Positions 37,522 through 47,109 are shown, numbered from the stretch's first letter. The stretch is DNA of 64,000 nucleotides from Micromonospora haikouensis (GCF_900091595.1 NZ_FMCW01000010.1:144653-208652); one strand, 5' to 3'. Numbers and translations are program-made. Notes: generated by a model from the sequence alone, not told the origin.

Positions 37522-40152
37522 GTGGGCGCAGGTCCCGACCCGGCGCGAAACGGGGTGTCGCACCACCGTAGGCGCCGGTTCGACGTCCGCGTCGTGCCGC
37601 ACCGCCGCCGATCGCCGCTGCGGCTGCGGGACTGGCGGATGGGCACCAAGCTCGCCACCGTCCTCGTCATCCCCTCCGTGGCGTTCCTGGTGCTGGCCGG
37701 CGTGCAGACCCAGGGCCTCGTCGGGCGCACCACGGAGCTGAGCGACTTCGCCCGCCAGGTGGGCATCGGACGCCAGATCACCGACGTGGTGCACCAGCTC
37801 CAGCAGGAACGCGACCGCACCGCCGGCGAGCTGGCCGAGCTGCGTCGCAGCGGGGGCGGCGGCGCCGCCCGGGACGCCGCGATCGCCGCGCTGAAGCCGT
37901 TGCAGTCCAGCACCGACGCCGCCGTGCAGGAGCTGCGGCAGGCGGCCGGCCCGCTGGCCGACGCCGACGCCGCCTGGCAGGTGGCCTACTCGGCGGCGCT
38001 GGAGGCGTACGACCAGGTCGTCTACATCCGCGCGGCGGTGCCCCCGGCGGTGCTGGCCAGCGACACGATCCTCAGCAACTACCACCGGGCCGTCTCCGCC
38101 CTGCTGAACCTGCTCGCCCAGCCCTCGCCGGGGGAGGGCCGGCGGGCGCTCAACGAGGCGGTGCTGCGCTACGTCCAGCTCGCCCGGGTCAAGGAACTCT
38201 CCTCCCGGGTCCGCGCGGAGCTGTACGCCGCCGCCCGCGCCGGCCGGTATGGGGTGGAGGACCAGGTCGAGCTGACCGACCTGCGGGCGCAGCAGCTGAC
38301 CGCCCTGGGCGCGTTCCGGGTCGCCGCCACCACCGAGCAGATCCGCCGCTACGACGCCGTCTCCGTCGACCCGGCGTTCACCGCCGCCGCGAAGCTGGAG
38401 GAGCAGAGCCTGCCCAGCGGCGGCGCGGAGCCGAAGGTGCTGCCCGCCCCGCAGTGGTGGGCGGCCAGCGAGCAGCGCCAGGAGCTGCTGCGACAACTGG
38501 AGGCCAGCGTCGTCGACGACGCGGTGGGCCGGGCCGACGAGGCCAGCGCCGGCCAGCTGCGCACCACCCTGCTGGTGGCCGGCGGGATCGTCGCGGTGCT
38601 GCTGGTGGCCCTGCTGATCTCGGTGCTGGTGGGGCGGACCATCGCCCGGTCGATGCGGCTGCTGCGCGGCCAGGCGCTGCGGATCGCCCAGATCGAGCTG
38701 CCCGACGCCCTCGACCGGCTCCGCCAGGTCACCGGCGGGGTGCCCGAGATCGAGGTGCCGGCGGCGGTCGTCCGCTCCCTCGACGAGGTCGGCGAGCTGG
38801 CCGAGGCGTTCGTCGCGGTGCACCGCAGCGCGGTCAGCGTCGCGGTGGAGCAGGCTACCATGCGCCGCAACGTCAACCTGATGTTCGTCAACCTCGCCCG
38901 GCGCAGCCAGGTCCTGGTGGAGCGGCAGCTGGAGCTGCTCGACGGCCTGGAACGGGAGGAGAGCGACCCCGACCAGCTGGAGAACCTGTTCAAGCTCGAC
39001 CACCTCGCCGCCCGCATGCGCCGCAACGACGAGAGCCTGCTGGTGCTCGCCGGCAGCGAGTCGACCCGGCGGTGGAACCGTCCCGTGGCGCTGGGCGCGG
39101 TGCTGCTGGCCGCCAGCGCCGAGATCGAGCAGTACCAGCGGGTCCGCCACGAGCAGGTCGCCGACCTGCACGTCGTCGGGCACGTCATCGGCGACCTGGT
39201 GCACCTGTTCGCCGAGCTGCTGGAGAACGCCACCACGTTCTCCCGGCCGGACACCGCCGTGCTGGTCACCGCCCGGCCCGAGGGGCACGGCGCGGTGGTG
39301 GAGATCGTCGACCGGGGGCTGGGCATGGGCCCGGCCGCGCTCGCCGAGGCGAACGAGGTGCTGGCGACCCCGCCGGCGGCCGACGTGGCGGCGTCCGAGC
39401 GGATGGGCCTGTTCGTGGTCAGCCACCTGGCCGCCCGGCACGCGGTGGTCGTCCGCCTGCACTCCGCCCCCGACGGCCTCGTGGCCCGGGTGCGCATCCC
39501 GGCCCCCCTGCTCACCCCGGCCCCGCCGATGGTGGAGCTGGACCCGCCCGTGTCGCCACGGATGCTGACCACCACCCTGACCAACCTGCCCCGGGTGACC
39601 GCGCCCCTGGCCGACGACCCGGCCCCGGTGGCGGGCGGTCGGCCGCCGGGCGTCGCCGCCCAGGGCCCGGCTCGACCGCCGGGCGTCGCCGTTCCGCCGG
39701 GTGTCGCCGTTCCGCCGGACCCGGCGGAACAGCCGGTGGCGGGCCGCCGGCCGCGCAGGGTCACCGTGCCCCGGCCCCGGCCGGTGCCGGTGCGGGCGGA
39801 GGACGTGCTCACCCCGGCCGCCGGCCCGGTCGCCCCCGCCGGTGGCGGCTGGTGGTCGCGGCAGGGCCCGGCGGCCGGCGCGGCGACGCCCGATGCCGCA
39901 CCGCCCACGGTGCCGGTGACCGGGGGCGTCAACGAGCGCGGCCTGCCGGTCCGGGTGCCGATGGCCCAGCTCGCCGCCGTGACGCAGCCGGCCCGGCCGC
40001 AGGAGCCCGCTCCCCGGCACGATCCGGACCCGGAGGCCGTGGGCGGCATGCTGACGCGGCTCTACAGCGGCGTACGGCGGGCCGAGGCCGAGGAGACCAC
40101 CGAGATTTTCCTGCCGCCGGCCGGCGGGCGCACCGAAGGGGGACATCAGTGA
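37522..40152 (+). CDS. Conservon sensor-like histidine kinase (CvnA type)
   Basis: 876 residues. Membrane helices at about 44-62 and 350-371 flank an extracellular nitrate/nitrite-sensing (NIT) domain with [24 protein letters not shown]-like linker, the conservon dimerisation segment [18 protein letters not shown]...[14 protein letters not shown] (about 470-515), and a HATPase_c domain with N-box LLENATTF near 565 and GLGMG near 600 follow. The last 200 residues are Pro/Ala-rich. GTG 37522 has AGGAGG five bases upstream. CvnA proteins act with a roadblock protein and a small GTPase. Only the roadblock partner is present here. Confidence 0.9.
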   Translation: MGAGPDPARNGVSHHRRRRFDVRVVPHRRRSPLRLRDWRMGTKLATVLVIPSVAFLVLAGVQTQGLVGRTTELSDFARQVGIGRQITDVVHQLQQERDRTAGELAELRRSGGGGAARDAAIAALKPLQSSTDAAVQELRQAAGPLADADAAWQVAYSAALEAYDQVVYIRAAVPPAVLASDTILSNYHRAVSALLNLLAQPSPGEGRRALNEAVLRYVQLARVKELSSRVRAELYAAARAGRYGVEDQVELTDLRAQQLTALGAFRVAATTEQIRRYDAVSVDPAFTAAAKLEEQSLPSGGAEPKVLPAPQWWAASEQRQELLRQLEASVVDDAVGRADEASAGQLRTTLLVAGGIVAVLLVALLISVLVGRTIARSMRLLRGQALRIAQIELPDALDRLRQVTGGVPEIEVPAAVVRSLDEVGELAEAFVAVHRSAVSVAVEQATMRRNVNLMFVNLARRSQVLVERQLELLDGLEREESDPDQLENLFKLDHLAARMRRNDESLLVLAGSESTRRWNRPVALGAVLLAASAEIEQYQRVRHEQVADLHVVGHVIGDLVHLFAELLENATTFSRPDTAVLVTARPEGHGAVVEIVDRGLGMGPAALAEANEVLATPPAADVAASERMGLFVVSHLAARHAVVVRLHSAPDGLVARVRIPAPLLTPAPPMVELDPPVSPRMLTTTLTNLPRVTAPLADDPAPVAGGRPPGVAAQGPARPPGVAVPPGVAVPPDPAEQPVAGRRPRRVTVPRPRPVPVRAEDVLTPAAGPVAPAGGGWWSRQGPAAGAATPDAAPPTVPVTGGVNERGLPVRVPMAQLAAVTQPARPQEPAPRHDPDPEAVGGMLTRLYSGVRRAEAEETTEIFLPPAGGRTEGGHQ

Positions 40153-40577
40153 TGACGTTGAGCCAGGAGGCACGGGACGTGAGCTGGCTGGTCAGCGCGT
40201 TCGCGCAACGGGTGCCCGGGGTGGCGCACGCCATCGTGGTCTCCTCGGACGGGCTGCTGGTCGCCGTCTCCGACCACCTGCCGCGCGATCACGCCGACAA
40301 GCTGGCCGCCGTGACCTCGGGGGTGATGAGCATCACCGCCGGCGCGGCGCAGATGTTCGACGGCGACATCGTCAAGCAGACCGTCGTGGAGATGGGCCGC
40401 GGCTACTTCCTGGTGATGCAGGTGCGCGACGGCTCGATCCTGGCCACGCTGGCCGCCGGGGACGCCGACATCGGCGTGGTCGGCTACGAGATGGCACGGC
40501 TGGCCAAGCAGGCCGGCGAGATGCTCACCCCGGCGCTGCGCGCCGAACTCCAGCAGGCGCTGCCCCCGCTGGGCTGA
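40152..40577 (+). CDS. Roadblock/LC7 protein (CvnB type)
   Basis: 141 residues. [33 protein letters not shown] and [34 protein letters not shown] are the roadblock/LC7 fold of CvnB/MglB-like regulators, which bind small GTPases. The ATG shares one base with the CvnA stop (TGATG), so translation is coupled; a GTG at 40149 is an alternative. In complete conservons a DUF742 gene (CvnC) and a GTPase gene (CvnD) follow. Here a terminator and a convergent glucosidase gene follow instead. Confidence 0.92.
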   Translation: MTLSQEARDVSWLVSAFAQRVPGVAHAIVVSSDGLLVAVSDHLPRDHADKLAAVTSGVMSITAGAAQMFDGDIVKQTVVEMGRGYFLVMQVRDGSILATLAAGDADIGVVGYEMARLAKQAGEMLTPALRAELQQALPPLG

Positions 40578-40626
40578 GCGGCGCGACCGGGCGGGCCGGC
40601 GCCGGTTCGCCGCGACCCGGGGAACG

Positions 40627-40666
40627 CCCGCCGGGCGGTGCGGAGCGACCGTGCCCGCCCGGCGGG
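40627..40666. terminator. Bidirectional hairpin terminator
   Basis: CCCGCCGGGCGG (40627-40638) and CCGCCCGGCGGG (40655-40666) pair perfectly, with GGAAC/GTTCC outside. It separates the conservon genes from the convergent GH1 gene. Confidence 0.85.
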
Positions 40667-40676
40667 GAGTTCCCGG

Positions 40677-42176
40677 CTAAAGGCCGTTGGCCCGGATCAC
40701 CTCGCGGTACCACAGCGCGCTGCGCTTGGGCACCCGGCGCTGGGTGGGGTAGTCCACGTAGACCAGGCCCCAGCGCTGGTCGTACCCCTCCGCCCACTCG
40801 AAGTTGTCCAGCAGCGACCAGACGTGGTAGCTCTCCAGCGGCACCCCGTCGGTGACGGCGCGGTGCGCGGCGGCCATGTGGTCGCGCAGGAAGCTGATCC
40901 GGCCCGCGTCGTCGACGGTCCCGTCGGGGGAGAGGGTGTCCGCCTGCGGCAGGCCGTTCTCGGTGACGGTGAGCGGGACGGGGCCGTAGTCGCGGGTCAC
41001 CCGGGTCAGGATGTCGTACATGCCGTCGGGGTAGATCTGCTGCCAGTCCGCCTGCGAGGTGGGCCAGCGGGTGACCGTGCCGCCGGTGCCGGTCACGTAG
41101 TACGGGGTGTAGTACTGCACGGCGAGCAGGTCGATCGGCGCGGAGATGGTCTTCAGGTCGCCGTCGCGGATGCCGCGCGCCATCCGGCTGCCGGGCCCGA
41201 GGTCGGCCAGCACGTCCGCCGGGTAGCTGCCCTTGAGGATCGAGTCGAGGTAGAGCCGGTTCTCGTAGCCGTCGTAGAGGTGGCTGGCGCTGGCCGCCTC
41301 GGCGCTGTCGTCGGCCGGGTAGCAGGGGTGCAGGTTGAGGGCGGGCCCGATCCGGGCGGTGCTGTCGGTGGCCCGCAGCGTCTCCACGGCCAGCCCGTGC
41401 GCCAGCTGGAGGTGGTGGGCGACCAGGTAGGCCGCCTGCGGGTCCTGGAAGCCGGGGGCGTGGTGGCCGTGGAGGTAGCCGTTCTGCACGACGGTCTTCG
41501 GCTCGTTGATGGTCAGCCAGACCGGCACCCGGTCGCCGAGGCCGCGGAAGAGCACCTCGGCGTACTCGGCGAACCGGTAGGCGGTGTCGCGGTTCTCCCA
41601 GCCGCCGGCGTCCTGCAGCGTCTGCGGCAGGTCCCAGTGGAACAGGGTGGCCATCGGCGAGATGCCGCGTTCGTGCAGGCCGTCGACGAGGCGGCGGTAG
41701 AAGTCGAGACCCCGCTGGTTGGGTGTGCCGGTGCCGTCGGGCTGGATGCGCGGCCAGGAGATGGAGAACCGGTAGCTGCCCAGCCCCAGGTCGCGCATCA
41801 GGTCGAGGTCGTCGGCGTAGCGGTGGTAGTGGTCGGCGGCGATGTCGCCGGTGTCGCCGTTGCGGGTCCGGCCGGGGGTGCGACTGAAGGTGTCCCAGAC
41901 CGACTCGCCCCGGCCGTCCTCCTTGGTCGCGCCCTCCACCTGGTACGCCGAGGTGGCCGCGCCCCAGCTGAAACCGGTCGGGAAGCGCAGGTCGCCCCGG
42001 GGCCCGCCGGTGGGGTCGGTGTCGGGGTCGGTGCCGGCGTCGCATCCGGTGGCCAGGCCGCCGGAGACGGCGGCGGTGGCGGCCGTGCCGCCCACGCGCA
42101 GGCCGGTGCCGGTGGCCCCGGCGGTGGCGGAGAGTGCGGCGCGGCTGAGTAGCCGCCGCCGGGTGAGCATCGACAT
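40677..42176 (-). CDS. Secreted GH1 beta-glucosidase, Tat-type lipoprotein
   Basis: 499 residues. The N-terminus has the Tat-like motif TRRRLLSRAA and a lipobox LATGC with Cys45, so it is probably exported folded and lipid-anchored. The GH1 domain carries acid/base Glu225 in TINEP and nucleophile Glu406 in VTENG. It would split cellobiose and short cellodextrins outside the cell. ATG 42176 has GGAG about nine bases upstream. A CebR-like operator and a -10-like TATGCT (42235-42230) lie just upstream, and a GH48 cellobiohydrolase with the same kind of operators diverges from it. Confidence 0.9.
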   Translation of the reverse strand: MSMLTRRRLLSRAALSATAGATGTGLRVGGTAATAAVSGGLATGCDAGTDPDTDPTGGPRGDLRFPTGFSWGAATSAYQVEGATKEDGRGESVWDTFSRTPGRTRNGDTGDIAADHYHRYADDLDLMRDLGLGSYRFSISWPRIQPDGTGTPNQRGLDFYRRLVDGLHERGISPMATLFHWDLPQTLQDAGGWENRDTAYRFAEYAEVLFRGLGDRVPVWLTINEPKTVVQNGYLHGHHAPGFQDPQAAYLVAHHLQLAHGLAVETLRATDSTARIGPALNLHPCYPADDSAEAASASHLYDGYENRLYLDSILKGSYPADVLADLGPGSRMARGIRDGDLKTISAPIDLLAVQYYTPYYVTGTGGTVTRWPTSQADWQQIYPDGMYDILTRVTRDYGPVPLTVTENGLPQADTLSPDGTVDDAGRISFLRDHMAAAHRAVTDGVPLESYHVWSLLDNFEWAEGYDQRWGLVYVDYPTQRRVPKRSALWYREVIRANGL

Positions 42177-42216
42177 GGGGCCTTCTCCTCGTGATGGGTG
42201 CCCACCGCCGCACGGC

Positions 42217-42230
42217 CGGGAGCGCTCCCA
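42217..42230 (-). promoter_or_regulatory. CebR-like operator of the secreted GH1 gene
   Basis: CGGGAGCGCTCCCA matches 13 of 14 positions of the CebR box TGGGAGCGCTCCCA known from cellulolytic actinomycetes. It begins 41 bp before the start codon and touches the candidate -10, as expected for a repressor site. Confidence 0.85.
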
Positions 42231-42391
42231 GCATAAGGCAGGCGGGGGCGGCCGAGCCCGCCTGTGGCGGGTCGGCTCTGTGGTGCGGGCTGGTCCGGCG
42301 CGTGGCCGGTCGCGCGAATGCGCTGGTGGGAGGCGATGTCGGGGCGTCGGTCGTGGCTGCGAGACGCCCGCCGGCTACGCCCATAGCGAGC

Positions 42392-42437
42392 GAGGCCGGC
42401 CGGGTGGCGTGATACGCCTGACCCGTCGGCCTCTTTT
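42392..42437 (+). terminator. Orphan intrinsic terminator 1
   Basis: A 17-bp broken stem, GAGGCCG/CGGCCTC, CGGGT/ACCCG and GGCGT/ACGCC with a GAT loop, is followed directly by TTTT at 42434-42437. Unusual for GC-rich DNA, it has a real T tract. No plus-strand gene lies upstream, since the nearest gene is the minus-strand GH1 start at 42176. Confidence 0.8.
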
Positions 42438-42460
42438 CCCATGGTGTCGGGGGGTTTAGT

Positions 42461-42493
42461 GTGGGGACGGGGGAGGGCAACCCCCGTCCCCAC
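42461..42493 (+). terminator. Orphan intrinsic terminator 2
   Basis: GTGGGGACGGGGG (42461-42473) and CCCCCGTCCCCAC (42481-42493) form a perfect 13-bp stem with a 7-base loop, followed by CTTTGTTTG. It lies 23 bp after the first terminator, in the same direction. Confidence 0.8.
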
Positions 42494-42711
42494 CTTTGTT
42501 TGCACACACGCACGAGCGGAATTGGCGTCCTGTCGTGCGTGTCGCGCGGGAGCCGGGCCACGCGAGTGGCTCTGGTTCCACCTCCCTCCATTGCCGGTGG
42601 GTGGTGGCTGGCGGCGGCGTCCGGGCTGGCCCGCCGTCAGCCTTCGGGCAATGTGCCGGGGACGTCGCGGGCACGACGCTCCCGGTCAACACCTTCTGTG
42701 ACCTCCGTCGA
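42494..42711. other. Intergenic stretch before the GH48 promoter region
   Basis: No gene is supported. Short reading frames here lack ribosome sites or family matches. It separates the orphan terminators from the first GH48 operator. Confidence 0.4.
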
Positions 42712-42725
42712 TGGAAGCGCTCCCA
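42712..42725 (+). promoter_or_regulatory. CebR-like operator, distal copy for GH48
   Basis: TGGAAGCGCTCCCA matches 13 of 14 positions of the CebR box. It lies 111 bp upstream of a second copy, which would allow looping or cooperative binding. Confidence 0.78.
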
Positions 42726-42822
42726 TCGGCGATGCAGCGACTGTAACGCCCGTCACCGGTTTGTGAAAGCCCCAAAACGAGATCGAAACAAGTAGCTGCT
42801 CGTTCGTGGACTCTTCTTGTCG

Positions 42823-42836
42823 TGGGAGCGCTTCCA
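42823..42836 (+). promoter_or_regulatory. CebR-like operator, proximal copy for GH48
   Basis: TGGGAGCGCTTCCA matches 13 of 14 positions of the CebR box. It fills the spacer between a possible -35 TTGTCG (42817-42822) and a weak -10 AAGACT (42840-42845), so binding would block the polymerase. Confidence 0.8.
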
Positions 42837-43093
42837 TGCAAGACTGTCGAACACTGCGACGAGGAGCCAGCTCGCGTGAGTGCGGGTCGCCGAGGGCATC
42901 CGGGTCATCCGGACGGCACCCCCAGGAGGGCCGCGGCGCGGTCGACCAGCGTCGACGCACCGCACCCGAAACCCCGACCGGGCCGGATCGACCACCATTC
43001 CCGAGCGCCTCCGTCCCCCCGTGCCCCTGCGCGCGTGGAGGCGCCCCGCCGGGGCCCCGCGGCCCCGGCCTGGTCCGAGGAGACACCGCGCAC

Positions 43094-46000
43094 ATGAGAC
43101 TCATGGCAAGACGTCGCCGGACGGCGATGCTCGCCGCCACCACGCTGGTCATCGGAGGCATCGCCCTGCCGGCCGGCGCCGCGCAGGCCGCCCCGGCCTG
43201 CGACGTGGTCTACGCCACCAACGACTGGGGCAGCGGCTTCACCGGCAACGTCACCATCAAGAACCTGGGCGACGCGGTCAGCAGCTGGACGCTCAAGTGG
43301 ACCTTCCCCAACAGCAGTCAGCGGGTGGTCCAGGGCTGGTCGGCCAAGTGGAGCCAGACCGGCAGCGAGGTGACCGCGACCAACGAGTCGTACAACGGCA
43401 GCCTCGGCACCGGGGCGTCGACCACCATCGGCTTCAACGGCAGCTACTCCGGCAGCAACCCGAAGCCCACGGCGTTCACCCTCAACGGCACCCCCTGCAA
43501 CGGCACCCCCGCCAACCAGCCGCCGACGGTCTCCCTCGGCGTGCCGAGCGGGCCGTTCGAGGCGCCGGCGGACGTGCCGCTGACCGCCGCGGCCAGCGAC
43601 CCGGACGGGACCATCAGCAAGGTCGAGTTCTACCGCAACGGCCTGCTGGTCAACACCGACACCACCGCCCCGTACGGCTACACGCTGGAGGACCTGCCGG
43701 CCGGCAGCTACACCGTCCAGGCCAAGGCCTACGACAACGCCAACGGCATCGGCGTCGCCGAGAAGGCGTTCACCGTCAGCGCGGCCTCCGGCCCTCGCCT
43801 GGTGGCCACCCCGTCCGCGGTCAGCGTGAGCGAGGGCGGCACCGCCACCTTCAACCTCAAGCTCAGCGCGGCCCCGACGGCCAGCGTCCCGGTGACCCTG
43901 ACCCGCAGCGGTGACACCGACATCACCGTCACGCCGGCCTCGGCGACCCTCACCACGGCGAACTGGAACACCGGCGTCACCGTGACCGTGGCGGCGGCGG
44001 AGGACTCCGACACCGTCGGCGGCACCGCCACCGTCACCGCCTCCGGCACCGGCCTGGCCCCCCTGGCGGTCACCGTCACCGAGGTCGACAACGACGTTCC
44101 GGGCGGGGACAACGCCTACGTCAAGAAGTTCCTCGACCAGTACGGCAAGATCAAGAACTCGGGCTACTTCAGCCCCGAGGGCGTGCCGTACCACTCGATC
44201 GAGACCCTGATCGTCGAGGCGCCCGACCACGGCCACGAGACCACCTCCGAGGCGTTCAGCTACTGGCTGTGGCTGGAGGCCTACTACGGCCGGGTGACCC
44301 AGAACTGGGCCCCGTTCAACAACGCGTGGACGGTGATGGAGAAGTACATCATCCCCACGCACGCCGACCAGCCCACCGCGGGCTCCGCCGGCACCCCGCA
44401 GTACGCCGCGGAGTACAACCTGCCCAGCCAGTACCCGTCGGCGCTGAACCCGAACGTCGCGGTCGGCCAGGACCCGCTGCGCTCGGAGCTGCAGAGCACC
44501 TACGGCACCGGCGACATCTACGGCATGCACTGGCTGATGGACGTCGACAACACCTACGGCTTCGGCCGCTGCGGTGACGGCACCACCAAGCCGGCGTACA
44601 TCAACACCTTCCAGCGGGGCACGCAGGAGTCGGTGTGGGAGACCATCCCGCAGCCGTCCTGCGACACCTTCAAGCACGGCGGGCAGTACGGCTACCTCGA
44701 CCTGTTCGTCAAGGACACCGGCGCCCCCGCCAAGCAGTGGAAGTACACCAACGCCCCGGACGCCGACGCCCGCGCCGTGCAGGCCGCGTACTGGGCGCTG
44801 ACCTGGGCCAAGGCGCAGGGCAAGCAGGCCGACGTCGCCGCCACCGTGGCCAAGGCCGCCAAGATGGGCGACTACCTGCGGTACGCGATGTACGACAAGT
44901 ACTTCAAGAAGATCGGCAACTGCGTCGGGGCCAGCACCTGCCCCGCCGGCAGCGGCAAGGACTCGGCGCACTACCTGCTGTCCTGGTACTACGCCTGGGG
45001 CGGCGCGTACGAGACCAGCCAGAACTGGTCGTGGCGGATCGGCTCCAGCCACAGCCACTTCGGCTACCAGAACCCGTTCGCGGCCTGGGCGATGACCAAC
45101 GTCAACGAGCTGAAGCCGAAGTCCCCGACCGCGGTCGGCGACTGGCAGAAGAGCCTCGACCGGCAGCTGGAGTTCTACACCTGGCTCCAGTCCGCCGAGG
45201 GCGGCATCGCCGGTGGCGCCACCAACAGCTGGGACGGCAACTACGGCACCCCGCCGGCCGGCACCGCCACCTTCTACGGCATGTTCTACGACGTCGACCC
45301 GGTCTACAACGACCCGCCGTCGAACCAGTGGTTCGGCATGCAGGTCTGGTCGATGCAGCGCATCGCCGAGCTGTACCTGGAGACCGGCAACACCAAGGCC
45401 AAGGCGCTGCTCGACAAGTGGGTGCCGTGGGCGATCGCGAACACCACGCTGGGCACCAACTGGTCGGTCCCGTCCGAGCTGAAGTGGACGGGCCAGCCCG
45501 CCAACTGGAACCCGAGCAGCCCGGCGGCCAACACCAACCTGCACGTCGAGGTCTCCTCCACGGGCCAGGACGTCGGCGTCACCGGCTCCCTCGCCCGGAC
45601 CCTGATCGCGTACGCGGCGAAGTCCGGCAACACGGCGGCCAAGACCACCGGTAAGGGCCTGCTCGACGCCCTGTCCGCCTCCGCCGACAGCAAGGGTGTC
45701 TCGACGACGGAGAAGCGCGGCGACTACAAGCGCTTCGACGACGTCTACAACGCCGCCGACGGCCAGGGCCTCTACGTGCCCCCGGGCTGGACCGGAAAGA
45801 TGCCCAACGGCGACGCCATCGCCGCCGGCAAGAGCTTCCTGGACATCCGGTCGTTCTACAAGAACGACCCGGACTGGCCGAAGGTGCAGGCGTACCTCGA
45901 CGGCGGCCCCGAGCCGACGTTCAACTACCACCGGTTCTGGGCCCAGTCCGACATCGCCATGGCGTACGCGGACTACGGGATGCTCTTCCCGAACGGGTGA
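43094..46000 (+). CDS. GH48 cellobiohydrolase with CBM2
   Basis: 968 residues. A signal peptide (ARRRRTAMLAATTLVIGGIALPAGAAQA) is cleaved near residue 32. A CBM2 cellulose-binding module spans about 35-135 (CDVVYATNDWGSGFTGNVTIKNLG), an Ig-like domain about 140-232, and a Calx-beta-like domain (SVSEGGTATFNLKLS) about 240-335. The GH48 catalytic domain fills the rest, with the acid Glu in HGHETTSEAFSYW. GH48 enzymes release cellobiose from cellulose chain ends. GAGGAG lies 11 bases before ATG 43094. The leader is about 250 bases, with a 9-bp GCCGGGGCC/GGCCCCGGC hairpin at 43048-43069 just before the ribosome site. Confidence 0.95.
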   Translation: MRLMARRRRTAMLAATTLVIGGIALPAGAAQAAPACDVVYATNDWGSGFTGNVTIKNLGDAVSSWTLKWTFPNSSQRVVQGWSAKWSQTGSEVTATNESYNGSLGTGASTTIGFNGSYSGSNPKPTAFTLNGTPCNGTPANQPPTVSLGVPSGPFEAPADVPLTAAASDPDGTISKVEFYRNGLLVNTDTTAPYGYTLEDLPAGSYTVQAKAYDNANGIGVAEKAFTVSAASGPRLVATPSAVSVSEGGTATFNLKLSAAPTASVPVTLTRSGDTDITVTPASATLTTANWNTGVTVTVAAAEDSDTVGGTATVTASGTGLAPLAVTVTEVDNDVPGGDNAYVKKFLDQYGKIKNSGYFSPEGVPYHSIETLIVEAPDHGHETTSEAFSYWLWLEAYYGRVTQNWAPFNNAWTVMEKYIIPTHADQPTAGSAGTPQYAAEYNLPSQYPSALNPNVAVGQDPLRSELQSTYGTGDIYGMHWLMDVDNTYGFGRCGDGTTKPAYINTFQRGTQESVWETIPQPSCDTFKHGGQYGYLDLFVKDTGAPAKQWKYTNAPDADARAVQAAYWALTWAKAQGKQADVAATVAKAAKMGDYLRYAMYDKYFKKIGNCVGASTCPAGSGKDSAHYLLSWYYAWGGAYETSQNWSWRIGSSHSHFGYQNPFAAWAMTNVNELKPKSPTAVGDWQKSLDRQLEFYTWLQSAEGGIAGGATNSWDGNYGTPPAGTATFYGMFYDVDPVYNDPPSNQWFGMQVWSMQRIAELYLETGNTKAKALLDKWVPWAIANTTLGTNWSVPSELKWTGQPANWNPSSPAANTNLHVEVSSTGQDVGVTGSLARTLIAYAAKSGNTAAKTTGKGLLDALSASADSKGVSTTEKRGDYKRFDDVYNAADGQGLYVPPGWTGKMPNGDAIAAGKSFLDIRSFYKNDPDWPKVQAYLDGGPEPTFNYHRFWAQSDIAMAYADYGMLFPNG

Positions 46001-46082
46001 CCCGACCCCTCCGGGTGGGCGGCGCGGCCCGTCCACCCGGAGCCCGGCCGGGCCCGGGGGAACTATGAGCCCGGTCGGCGGA

Positions 46083-46151
46083 CGGCCTGACTCCCACGGT
46101 CAGGCCGGGGCGGGCCGGCCGTCCGGTCAACGCAGCGGACCGGCCGGCCCG
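46083..46151 (+). terminator. Two hairpins after the GH48 gene
   Basis: CGGCCTGA/TCAGGCCG (46083-46090 and 46100-46107) is followed by the larger CGGGCCGGCCGTCCG (46111-46125) with CGGACCGGCCGGCCCG (46136-46151), which pairs with one bulge. Confidence 0.75.
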
Positions 46152-46244
46152 CCCCACCGCCCGAAGCTGAACTTGCCGCGAAAAAGCCCCGGAAAAAGTG
46201 ACCGTCCAGGGATCACGTGACGGTCGCGGACGGAGTAACGTACG

Positions 46245-47024
46245 TCACCGGAGAGGCCGCTCCCCCCGTGGCGGCCTCTCCCTTTCTGTCCCCGCACCGG
46301 GCTCTGTCCCGGGCCCCGTCCCCGCCTCCGGCGCGGGGCCGGGCACGGTCACCGGGTGCCGCAGCCCCGGATGCCCGGCCGGCAGCGACCGGCGGATCAC
46401 CAGCCAGCTCACGGCCAGCGCGGACGCCACCAGCGGCCAGGTCAGCGCCACCCGCGCCACCACCAGGGCCACCACCTGCCCGCCCAGGTAGAGCGGCACG
46501 AACACCGCCACCCGCAGCGCGTACGTCGCCGCCCACACCCAGCTGCCCCGCCCGTACGCCCGCAGCAGCGCCGGGTCGCGCCGCCACCGGCCCCGCTGCC
46601 GCAGCGCCACCCCCACGAGGACGCCCAGCAACGGCCAGCGGACCACGATGCTCACGGCCCAGGCGAGCGCGCTGGCCACGTTCGACAGCACCTGGACGAG
46701 GAAGAAGTCGGTGGCCCGCCCGGTGCGCAACGCGATCAGCGCGGCCACGCAGACCGCGAGCAGCCCGATCAGCACCGACCGCGGCCGGTCGCCCCGGCGC
46801 AGCCGCCACGCCGCCACCGCCGTGCCGGCCACCACGGCGGCGGCCACCCCGCCGACCAGTGAGTGACCGGTGGCCAGCCAACCGATCGCGAACGCCACCG
46901 GCGGTGCGGTGGCGTCCACCGCACCGCGCCGCCCGCCGAGCAGGTCGGCGAGGGACTCGGGCCGGTCGGCCGGGGGCGACGGAACGGGGTGCGAAGGGCC
47001 TTCGGGCCCGGGTGCGGCGGTCAC
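46245..47024 (-). CDS. DUF3159 membrane protein
   Basis: 259 residues. The SLADLLGGRRGAVDATAPPVAFAIGWLATGHSLVGG start and several membrane segments match DUF3159, an actinobacterial membrane family of unknown function. GTG 47024 is chosen because AGGAGG lies about seven bases upstream. The C-terminal tail is hydrophilic and Pro/Gly-rich. Its last codons form a perfect 10-bp hairpin in the DNA (GAGAGGCCGC at 46251-46260 with 46271-46280) followed on the plus strand by CCTTTCT, so the same bases may also act as a plus-strand terminator. Confidence 0.85.
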   Translation of the reverse strand: MTAAPGPEGPSHPVPSPPADRPESLADLLGGRRGAVDATAPPVAFAIGWLATGHSLVGGVAAAVVAGTAVAAWRLRRGDRPRSVLIGLLAVCVAALIALRTGRATDFFLVQVLSNVASALAWAVSIVVRWPLLGVLVGVALRQRGRWRRDPALLRAYGRGSWVWAATYALRVAVFVPLYLGGQVVALVVARVALTWPLVASALAVSWLVIRRSLPAGHPGLRHPVTVPGPAPEAGTGPGTEPGAGTERERPPRGERPLR

Positions 47025-47109
47025 CGGCAACCTCCTGTACGTCTGCCCCAAACTAACCGCAGGGCCGCGGCGGGCCACCGGGGGACGCTCCGGCGAGTGC
47101 CGCTACGGT

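Noticed and set aside
40578..42176. cvnC or cvnD hidden after cvnB
   Set aside because: Both strands were checked; the region holds a terminator and then the convergent GH1 gene, with no DUF742 or GTPase motifs.
42496..42795. Small gene or second trp-type leader (peptide starting MFAHTHERNW)
   Set aside because: There is no ribosome site, no tandem Trp and no attenuator stem after it; it overlaps a CebR-like box.
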